This document shows, in pieces, positions 7,833-15,000 of a DNA stretch of 21,501 nt (its first letter is position 1; each line of letters starts with the position of its first letter). The DNA lies in the NCBI GenBank assembly GCA_037147235.1, contig JBAWVO010000091.1:1-21501 (forward strand), given 5' to 3'. This DNA comes from JANXQG01 sp037147235 (GTDB lineage Bacteria; Planctomycetota; Planctomycetia; Pirellulales; Thermoguttaceae). Below the pieces are notes generated by a model. The model made no database searches and had not been told where the DNA came from. It saw nothing but the letters and a program-made list of their open reading frames with translations. A program made the translations under genes and the position numbers.

Positions 7833-8699
7833 TTACCTCAATCCCGGTGCCACTTGAGTACCCATGTTGAGGAACTGAATCAAACAAACCATGTCGGCAT
7901 TAAAAGCCATGCCGCGGGCGTTGGGCTGCAACGGAAATCCTTCTGCTTGGCCGTGCCGGAAGAACGGCTCGGGCAATATGCTCGACATGTGGAACAATGC
8001 CCGGGCCAACTCGTCGGGCAGGCCGTGGTCACTTGCGGGGAACATGAACGGATCGGCGGCGGTCATCGAAAGGTGGCAGTTGAACAGCAACACGTTGCCG
8101 TCTTCCGTGGCCAGCGACTTTAAGGCGTCGGCATAAGGAATCGGATTGCCGTCTTGAGATTCGCCGTCGCTGATGTGTACGACAATCGGTGGAAAGCTCC
8201 GCGGGTGCTGGCTGATCCAGTCGGCTAGTATCTGGTGGGCCAGATAAAGCATGTGGCACATCGGCGTACCGCCTTCGGCCCGCGGATCGACCCAGATCGG
8301 CATTTCACAGGGTATCTGAAATATCTCGCCGGTCTCTTCGTCGGGCAGGTACTGCATCCGAGTGTCGATGCGAGCCGGCGCGCCTCCGATCTCGGAAATC
8401 GAAACGAGCATCCGTCCGGCTAGCGAGCCTTGCAATGCCGATTCGATGATCGGGTTGGCCTGCTGATCGGTGCGATAGCCGAAGACGCCGATGTCCATCC
8501 AGTCCTTGATCCCTTCGTCGCCGCTGGCGCGGATGGCCATGTTTTGCAGCCAGCCGTTAATGGCCGCCACAAGCTCGTCACACTTGCGGTTCGAGGAATT
8601 GCCCAGCGGCTCCTCCATCGAGAATGACTGGTCCAGGAGAAACAAAAAACAGGCCTTGTTCTGCCGACTGATTGATTGGGTGTAGGGTGCGCGATACAT
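7833..8699 (-). CDS. vWA domain protein 1 (TerY/YegL-like), complete MIDAS
   Basis: This 288-residue cytosolic protein has a full metal-ion-dependent adhesion site: 'FLLDQSFSM' (Asp23-x-Ser25-x-Ser27), Thr145 in 'EGGTPM', and Asp178 in 'VVHISDGES'. The line-up resembles TerY and YegL, vWA proteins found with a kinase and a PP2C phosphatase. It starts 7 bases after the kinase stop and ends exactly where vWA2 begins, so the genes are one transcription unit. The C-terminal part is shared with vWA2 (HMSSILPEPF, NARGMAFNADM), showing tandem duplication and divergence. It probably works as a metal-regulated adaptor in the phospho-signalling complex; the binding partner is unknown. Confidence 0.92.
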   Translation of the reverse strand: MYRAPYTQSISRQNKACFLFLLDQSFSMEEPLGNSSNRKCDELVAAINGWLQNMAIRASGDEGIKDWMDIGVFGYRTDQQANPIIESALQGSLAGRMLVSISEIGGAPARIDTRMQYLPDEETGEIFQIPCEMPIWVDPRAEGGTPMCHMLYLAHQILADWISQHPRSFPPIVVHISDGESQDGNPIPYADALKSLATEDGNVLLFNCHLSMTAADPFMFPASDHGLPDELARALFHMSSILPEPFFRHGQAEGFPLQPNARGMAFNADMVCLIQFLNMGTQVAPGLR

Positions 8700-8706
8700 G
8701 GTTTAC

Positions 8707-10743
8707 TCACGTGGGTTCTTCGGGTTTGCTTCGCCGCGAGAACAACCGCGGCCACTTCCAAGACGAACGAGATTCCATTTGCTCACTCAGTTCCTGCGGC
8801 ATGGGAGCAGGCTCCGACTCCGATCCGTCCAACGCTGAATTCTCGTCATGAACAGGATTCTCCTGCTCGCTTGCGGTTTCGCCTCCAAGGCTTTCCTCGG
8901 CCGTATTGATTGGCGCCGTGAGCAAAGAATCACTCCGACCGATGCGTTCCTGGGCTGCGGCAATCGCTTCAGCCAGCGGTTGAGACAGCGGATACTTCGC
9001 CAAGCAGCGTTTGCTGCCCCATTGTACCACGCCGGCGTCGTCATGGGCATCAACGCTCGCTTGTAGCCGCTTGAGTACTTCGCGCCGCACAGCCGCCATC
9101 TGGTACAGCGGCCGCCATTTGTCTGCCTCGCGACAGTCGGCCATCAGCTTTTCTTTCCAGACGGCCAGGATCCGCTGATCGCGCTGGTCTGGCGGAAGGT
9201 CGCTGGTGATCTTCGCCAACGCATTGAAGATCGGCAGCCGTTCTTCGGCTACAGCAATCCGCATCCCCCATTCAATGCCTACAAACTGCTCGCACTTGGC
9301 CTCGACCACCGCCTTCCATGCCGCCACGATGGCCGCCTCGCTGCTGCCGTCATTCAACGCCTTTTCCAGTCGGGCAAAACATTTCACTCGTCGCAGGGCA
9401 AGTTTGGCGCGATCTTGAAGGTTATAGTGATACCCCTGGGGCAATTTCGCTGCGGTCACGGCTAGGCCCTTTTCGCCCGACAAACTGATCTTGCCGGCCG
9501 ATCGCTGAATGAGATGCCGCAGCCGATCCAATAATTGCACGCGTTGTCGAGCGTCAACGATCCTCTGCCGCTGCTGCTCCGCCGGCGGAAAATTAGCAAA
9601 CAACGATTCGTTCCATCCCTCGACCAATTGCCGATCGACCTGCTCGCTCGTTTCAACCGGAATTCGCAGAAATTTTGCCCACGCCTGCTGGCGGCAGACA
9701 TGCTCATAAGCCTGATAGATGAGCGGTTGCAGCCGTGCGGGGGCATCGCGGAAATGGCCGCGGCGATTCAGCAAATCGACGGCCGCCTCCCACTGCCGCT
9801 CGGTGAGCAATCGCTCGACCTCGGCGTAGCTATTGGCCAACTGGCCCAGCGGCGGGACGTCTTCCATCCGCGCTTGCGACAAAGCAAAAAGCCGTTCGGT
9901 GAGGTTCTGTAGGTCGGTGTTGCCCAATTGCATCAGATCGTAGTACAGAGGCGACTGGGCCGGAGCTTGAAAATCCTCGCGGCGAAAGAGCAACTTGTCG
10001 TAGCCCACCTGCTCGACATATTTTGCCCACAATCCCGGCTGAATGGCCAGTGCTCGCAGGGCCACATAGATCAACAGGGCTGAAAAATTGTCCAGGTCGA
10101 GCGAAAGCAGCGTGCCGGCACCACGTTCGCGATGCTGATAAGGCTCGACGCCGACTTCGAGATTTCGCCGGCCAACCAGGGGGGGAACGCACATGCCGTC
10201 GTAGTCCACCAGTTTCACTTGCCAAGCCGCATCGACCATCACGTTAGCATGTTGCAAGTCACCGTGAGCAACGGAGTTATCGCTCAGTTCCTGGATCGCT
10301 TCCAGCCAGCGGTCGGCAAGGGTGGCGATGGCCTCGCGATGGCCTTCCAGCGATCGCGCCCGGAGCCAGTTGAATAGCGTCTCGCCCTGGACCCATTCCA
10401 TGATGATCACCGGATACCACTTGCCATCGCCAGCCGAGCGGATGCTCTGGTCGCGATACTCGAAATCGACGAGGCATTTCAGCTTTCGACCTTGCAGATA
10501 GGCACTGATCAGGTCGTAGCGATCGCGGCGTTCGGGCGACTCAGTGGTGAAAATACGAACCGCAAACGGCATCTGCCCTTCGGGATCGATCCCCTTATAG
10601 ACCACCGCAAAGGCCCCCGCCCACGGCCGCGGCTGATTTTGCCCGTTCTTCTCAATCACGGACCTCTGCAGCCTCGGATCGCGAAACGCGATCCGAGGAT
10701 TCTGCAACATCGTGCTGAAGTGGGATGCGAGGGGCCAGGACAT
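8707..10743 (-). CDS. Ser/Thr-type protein kinase (YegI/TerY-P triad type)
   Basis: This 678-residue protein has a kinase domain at about 30-300. A glycine-rich loop reads 'GAFAVVYKG' (43-51) and the hinge region 'WYPVIIMEWVQGETL' (109-123). The catalytic loop is 'HGDLQHANVMV' (His160-Gly-Asp162 to Asn167), HGD rather than HRD. The DFG equivalent is 'VDYDGM' (Asp180/Asp182). The beta-3 position where the ATP-anchoring Lys is expected reads 'FAVRIF', with Arg63. A helix-rich region (about 300-600, including 'LLTERQWEAAVDLLNRRGHF') follows, then a low-complexity acidic Ser/Glu/Pro tail and a basic end ('WPRLFSRRSKPEE'). No TM segment is evident. It is the promoter-proximal gene of the kinase-vWA-vWA-PP2C operon. 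No good Shine-Dalgarno sequence precedes the ATG at 10743. Confidence 0.9.
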   Translation of the reverse strand: MSWPLASHFSTMLQNPRIAFRDPRLQRSVIEKNGQNQPRPWAGAFAVVYKGIDPEGQMPFAVRIFTTESPERRDRYDLISAYLQGRKLKCLVDFEYRDQSIRSAGDGKWYPVIIMEWVQGETLFNWLRARSLEGHREAIATLADRWLEAIQELSDNSVAHGDLQHANVMVDAAWQVKLVDYDGMCVPPLVGRRNLEVGVEPYQHRERGAGTLLSLDLDNFSALLIYVALRALAIQPGLWAKYVEQVGYDKLLFRREDFQAPAQSPLYYDLMQLGNTDLQNLTERLFALSQARMEDVPPLGQLANSYAEVERLLTERQWEAAVDLLNRRGHFRDAPARLQPLIYQAYEHVCRQQAWAKFLRIPVETSEQVDRQLVEGWNESLFANFPPAEQQRQRIVDARQRVQLLDRLRHLIQRSAGKISLSGEKGLAVTAAKLPQGYHYNLQDRAKLALRRVKCFARLEKALNDGSSEAAIVAAWKAVVEAKCEQFVGIEWGMRIAVAEERLPIFNALAKITSDLPPDQRDQRILAVWKEKLMADCREADKWRPLYQMAAVRREVLKRLQASVDAHDDAGVVQWGSKRCLAKYPLSQPLAEAIAAAQERIGRSDSLLTAPINTAEESLGGETASEQENPVHDENSALDGSESEPAPMPQELSEQMESRSSWKWPRLFSRRSKPEEPT

Positions 10744-10788
10744 GGTGGAGGACGAAACTCGAAGGACGAAGGACCGCGAAAACTAAGA

Positions 10789-10809
10789 AATGACGAATGA
10801 CGAATGACG
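10789..10809. repeat. Three tandem 7-bp units (AATGACG)
   Basis: AATGACG occurs three times head to tail at 10789-10809, just upstream of the kinase start. It is preceded by a second short repeat (GAAGGAC twice, about 10761-10774). Both lie in the predicted 5' leader of the kinase mRNA and are probably simple slippage repeats. Confidence 0.8.
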
Positions 10810-10866
10810 AAATTCAAGGCAGCCGCATTTTTCATCTTTTTTCATTCGGATTTCATCATCTCTCCT

Positions 10867-10895
10867 AGCCTACCCACAGTCAGAGGGGATGTCAA
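10867..10895 (-). promoter_or_regulatory. Candidate promoter of the kinase-vWA-vWA-PP2C operon
   Basis: On the minus strand a perfect TTGACA (10895-10890) is followed by a 17-bp spacer and TAGGCT (10872-10867), which matches 3 of 6 positions of TATAAT. Transcription would begin near 10860 and leave a leader of roughly 115 bases carrying the short repeats. Confidence 0.5.
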
Positions 10896-10908
10896 CTCAG
10901 GGAGTTGA
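10892..10908. promoter_or_regulatory. Candidate operator: 7-bp inverted repeat over the -35 box
   Basis: TCAACTC (10892-10898) and GAGTTGA (10902-10908) are perfect inverted repeats around a 3-base centre. The left arm overlaps the TTGACA box of the kinase-operon promoter, a position typical of repressor sites. A T-run (10911-10916) follows on the + strand, so a weak intrinsic terminator is an alternative, but no + strand gene lies upstream to need one. Confidence 0.4.
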
Positions 10909-10940
10909 ATGTTTTTTCCGCGTTCACCCATGGACTACAC

Positions 10941-10969
10941 TTGCCAATTCCCACATTGTAAGGGATAAT
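10941..10969 (+). promoter_or_regulatory. Candidate promoter of the toxin-antitoxin pair
   Basis: TTGCCA (10941-10946), 17 bases, then GATAAT (10964-10969). The spacing is optimal and the -10 box matches 5 of 6. Transcription would start near 10976, about 32 bases upstream of the antitoxin ATG. An imperfect inverted repeat (AATTCCC at 10946-10952 and GGGATAATT at 10962-10970) covers the promoter and could serve autoregulation. Confidence 0.5.
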
Positions 10970-11007
10970 TCATTTGCAAGGCGTTTTTAGAATGAAAGGG
11001 TATATTC

Positions 11008-11247
11008 ATGTTGCATTCCACCGTCACTCGGAAGGGCCAGACAACGATTCCCAGCGCGGTTCGGGAGGCTCTTCACATCCAATCGGGGGATAAGTTGGAA
11101 TATGATATCCACGGAAGTCAGGTTACCATTCGTGTTCACCCGGGTATCATGGCTCTGCAAGGCTCGCTTGCCAGCCCCAAGGGAAAGGGGCTTTCCTTCT
11201 CGCAAATCCGGCTGGCAGCCACCGAGGCGCGGAAACGTGGCAAATGA
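11008..11247 (+). CDS. vapB: AbrB/MazE/SpoVT-type antitoxin (VapB-like)
   Basis: This 79-residue protein begins with the swapped-hairpin DNA-binding domain: 'STVTRKGQTTIPSAVREAL' (4-22), then 'GDKLEYDIHGSQVTIRV'. The short C-terminal part (about 48-79) would wrap and inhibit the toxin. A modest ribosome site (AAAGGG) lies 7 bases upstream of the ATG. Its stop overlaps the next start as ATGA, the usual coupled arrangement of such pairs. In this family the antitoxin, alone or with toxin, represses its own promoter. Confidence 0.92.
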   Translation: MLHSTVTRKGQTTIPSAVREALHIQSGDKLEYDIHGSQVTIRVHPGIMALQGSLASPKGKGLSFSQIRLAATEARKRGK

Positions 11248-11633
11248 GTAAGCGTCGCCTCGTCGATACGAATCTGATCGTCAGGCACTTGATACAGGAC
11301 GATCCGCAGCATGCTGAGATAGCGGGCCGACTCATAAAAGCCTGCGATCGCGGCGAGGTCACCCTCGTTGTGTTGCCGGCCATCGTTGCCGAGTGCGTGT
11401 TCGTCTTGGAGTCATTTTACGAGATTCCTCGCGCGGACATTGCCAGGGTGATGGCCGCGCTGATAAGCAGTCCCGGAATCGAATTAGAGGATTTGGCAAT
11501 TCAACTCGACGCGCTGAACCGTTATGGCCAAACCCGACTGCATTTCGTCGATTGCACGATAGCCGCTGCTGCCGCCTTGTTTTCCTTGCCTGTGGCGACA
11601 TTCGATAGTGATTTCAAAAAGTTTCCCATGTGA
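11244..11633 (+). CDS. vapC: PIN-domain ribonuclease toxin (VapC-like)
   Basis: This 129-residue PIN-domain protein is expected to be a Mg-dependent RNase toxin neutralised by the upstream antitoxin. The acidic active-site residues are all present: Asp8 in 'LVDTNLIVR', Glu50 in 'AIVAECVFVLE', Asp103 in 'HFVDCTIAAAA', and Asp121/Asp123 in 'ATFDSDFKKF'. The length is normal for the family. The ATG overlaps the antitoxin stop by four bases. The actual RNA target cannot be read from sequence. Confidence 0.93.
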   Translation: MSKRRLVDTNLIVRHLIQDDPQHAEIAGRLIKACDRGEVTLVVLPAIVAECVFVLESFYEIPRADIARVMAALISSPGIELEDLAIQLDALNRYGQTRLHFVDCTIAAAAALFSLPVATFDSDFKKFPM

Positions 11634-12057
11634 TTGTTGAACTTGACTGAAATAACGCCGGAGGCAGGAAGGAGACAGCTATTTTTCGTGCGATATCCAT
11701 CCGCAGGCGCGGCGCGAATAATTCTGCCGGGAATTTACGATTCCAGATAAGGCGGAAAGCCACCACGGGAGCCATAACCCCCTCTCATTAATGAAATAAT
11801 CTCTAATAAAGAGGGGTAAGGAGGGCCGAATCCACTCGGCAAACACCCCTGTTCCTGTATTTCCTATGTTGGGAAGTTGAAGCTTTTGCGAGTGGCGTCT
11901 AATGTAGGAGAGGTTTGCAACAATGTATTCACTCGCAACGTGCTTTGCCTTGTATCCTATTCGCGCCCCGCTCGGCAGCCCTTATCATAGGTGTTTGCGG
12001 GTGCGTGCCTTACTCCAGGTTTTGGTGAAAAACTCTCGTTCTCGGTGAGATTCAGCT
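11634..12057. other. Long intergenic region ahead of the Ig-like giant
   Basis: This is a 424-base stretch with no clear gene apart from one possible 41-codon ORF (11923-12048). It holds an inverted repeat, CCCCTCT (11780-11786) with AGAGGGG (11811-11817). The AT-rich loop contains the palindrome CATTAATG (11788-11795). A weak promoter-like pair, TTGAAG (11877-11882) and TCTAAT (11898-11903), has a short 15-bp spacer. The size suggests that regulation of the large gene is located here. Confidence 0.5.
11923..12048 (+). CDS. Possible 41-residue leader ORF
   Basis: ATG at 11923 opens 41 codons ending in TGA at 12046-12048, nine bases before the start of the 2141-codon gene. A purine-rich GGAGAGG (11907-11913) precedes the ATG by 9 bases. 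The peptide starts MYSLATCFALYPIRAPLG and then becomes Arg/Leu-rich (CLRVRALLQVLVKNSRSR). The GGTGAG that could act as ribosome site of the big gene overlaps its stop codon, which would allow translational coupling. The length is well within chance expectation. Confidence 0.2.
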   Translation: MYSLATCFALYPIRAPLGSPYHRCLRVRALLQVLVKNSRSR

Positions 12058-15000
12058 ATGGCTACTCAATTCGTGCGTGTTGATTTGTCGGAGACTGCCC
12101 GCGATTATCGGCCGATCGCCGTCGAGCCGGGGGTGCCCATGCTTGACCGCTCGGGGGCGAATGCCCGAATCATCTACCGCTGGATGGGGGGCATGATTGC
12201 CGAACCCGTGTGGGAGGCCGATACCGTCGGCTTCTATGTCCGCGACGACAAGGGAGGACGGTTGGAAGACGTGATCTGCCAGCCGGCTTCCGCACAGGAT
12301 CTTCAGGGAATTCTTCGCGACGACCTAGTCAAGCTGCGCGAGCGGCTCGACAAGTCACGAGGCGAAACGCCCACGGAACGGACGCTTCGCAAAATTCTCC
12401 TGCGGTCCTTCGGGGAACTGGTCGACAATCCAGCCCGCACCGACTTGGACAGCTACTTCTTTCGCTATCGCGACGTGCTGGGCAACTGGCGACTGATCTG
12501 GTGCTGGGGCTACGAACGGCTGGACAACGAACCGGCTCCATCGGTTGTCTGCACCGATCCAGAGTGCAACCTGCTCTTCGTCCGCCGTCCGGGCAAAAGT
12601 CCCCGTTGCCCCAGTTGTTCGGGACTGCTCCAGACCCGGCCCAAGCGCAAGACTAATTGGAAGATTCTCGCCCTGGCTCTCTTGCTGCTACTGTTGCTGC
12701 TTGGGGGAGTTGGCTGGAGGCTGATGCTCGGCCTACGGGGTAGTCTGATCGCCACCCCAGCCCAATTCACGGGGCCAGTCGGCGCGCAGATCGATTGCCA
12801 AGTGATGGAAAAGGGCCTCTTTAAGAAAAAAGACGTCACGCGCAACGCCATCGGCATCACATGGGATCCACGGGTCGCCAAATTCAATCAGGCGACCGGT
12901 TCCATCCGTCTGACGGGCGTGGGGCAAACCAAGATCGAATTTCAATACGACGGCCGCAAGACGGAGGTGGTTGTCGCTGCCACGACATCCGCCAATCCCG
13001 ACAAGCTGGTGATCGTGCCCGGTACGGTCGATCTGGCGGTCGGTACGACGGCCCGGCTGAAGGTTTTCGGTGAATACCAAGACGGCACGCGGGTCGATCT
13101 GACCGAGGCCACCGAGTGGGTTCCGTCGAAAGATGGCAAGGTCTTTTTTGCCCAAGGCAGCCTGGTCGAGGGCTTGGCTCCAGGGAGTTCGGCGATTGAA
13201 GCTCGCTACTGTGGCGACCCGGGCAGCAAAGGCAAAGAATACAAAGATAGAGTTTATGTGAAGACGACCGCGACGGTCAACGTCGCCAAGGGCGATTTTC
13301 AATCGATTGATGTCGGCGTCGATCCATCGACCGTCGGCGTCGGTCTCAGCGGTAAGGTCCACATTGATGCCGTCAACAGCGACGGCAAGCACTATAACCT
13401 ACTGGAATCGTCGCAACTGAAGACCGAGGTCAGCCCGAGCTACGTGGCCAAGTTGCAGCGAGAGACCCTCCAGGGCCAACGGGCAGGCAACGGCAAGCTG
13501 TCCGTGACCTTCGGCGGTGGGCTGAGCGGCAGCACCGACTTTTCGGTTGCCTTGCCGCGTGCCTTCGCTTCCGCCGTTCATCCGGAAAGCCTCGATCTAG
13601 CGGTGGGCGAGATCGCCGACATCGCCTACATCTCGCCTGATCGCAACCCCGTGCATCTAAGTTGCTCCAAGCTGGGTATTGTGGAAATTACCGCCACCAA
13701 CCGCCTCATCGGCCGGGCCGTGGGCGATATGCAAATCACGGTCAACCAGTCGGGCAAAACCCTGGGGACCGTGGCCGTGGCCGTTAGAAATCGTGAGTTC
13801 CAGGGGATCTTTTTCGATCCAGGCAGCCTGACCGTTGAGGTTGACGGCGCGCTGCAACCCAAGGTTTTTGCCATGGTTGCCGGCAGCGATACGGATCCGC
13901 CACGAGACGCGGAGATTGCCCCGGAGTGGATCGCGACCGAGAAGAAGCCGTCCCCGGAGTACGCCGGTTTCGATGCGAAGGCATTCGAGTTGACCGGCGT
14001 GAAGCCGACCAACAGCAGTTCGCCGCAAGAACTTGCCGTGCGAATGGGCAATTGGAAGACCATGGCCCCGGTGGAGGTTGTCTTGGCACCGTGTAATTTG
14101 GAACTGACGCCGGCGGGACCGATCGATTTGCCTTTAGGCCAGATGATGCGGTTGCAGGGGTTTGCCAACTACAGTGGCGGGCGTCGCGTGCATATCCGCT
14201 CCGAGCGGTTGAAATGGTTCAGCCAGGAGAAGTCCGTGCCGGGCCTGGAGTTGTACGACAAAAACGAGACCGCTGGTGCCGGTGCCGTGGGAGCCGTCAA
14301 GGCCGGTGCCGGGCCGCTGAATGTTTATGCCAATTACCATGGCCGAGAATCGAACCGCGTTGCTTTCAAGAGCATCGAGGCCGATCCCAACGTCAAGCTC
14401 GACATCGACGTCGATCGCACACTCCGCATCGCCGGCGAGGGGGGCCGGGTCGTGCTTACGGCCAGCGGTCCCAGCGGCGACGTGGAACTGGTGCCGTCGC
14501 TCACCTCCTTCAAGAGTTCCAATGACAAAGTGCTGAACGTCAAGGAAAAGACCGGCCTCTTTGCGACGGGTATCCCCGGTAACGCCATGCTGACCGGCAG
14601 CCATTTGGCGGCCAAGGATCCGGCCAAAAAAGAGTTCCACGTCTGCGATCCGGCCAGGGCGAAGCTGCTGTTTGAACCGGCCAGCGTTCGCGTGCCGGTT
14701 AATGAGAAGGCATCTTTGCGGCTCTTTCTCAATGCGGAACGAGATGAAGGCGGTAAGAAGATAATCGAGGGGGCCGAGTTGCTGGGACAGGGAGTGGGCT
14801 ACTACGTCGCCCAGCCCCAGGCCGTGCGGTTCTCTCCGCCGATTCTCACCGGCCTTAGCCCGGCGGGTCCGTTTGATATCAGTGGATCGATCCCCGTGCT
14901 CCGGCCTGCGACCGCCAGGGTCGAGGTGGTCGATGCCGAATCAAAGGCATTGCGGATTACTCCTTCGGCCGCCTCACCGCTGGCACCCGGGCAGCCGGTC

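Noticed and set aside
7239..8123. 294-codon + strand ORF across the two vWA genes
   Set aside because: Antisense shadow; the vWA frames carry clear MIDAS motifs and operon spacing.
11780..11817. Terminator after the PIN toxin
   Set aside because: The 7-bp stem has a 24-base loop and no T-run, and lies about 150 bases past the stop; recorded only as an inverted repeat.
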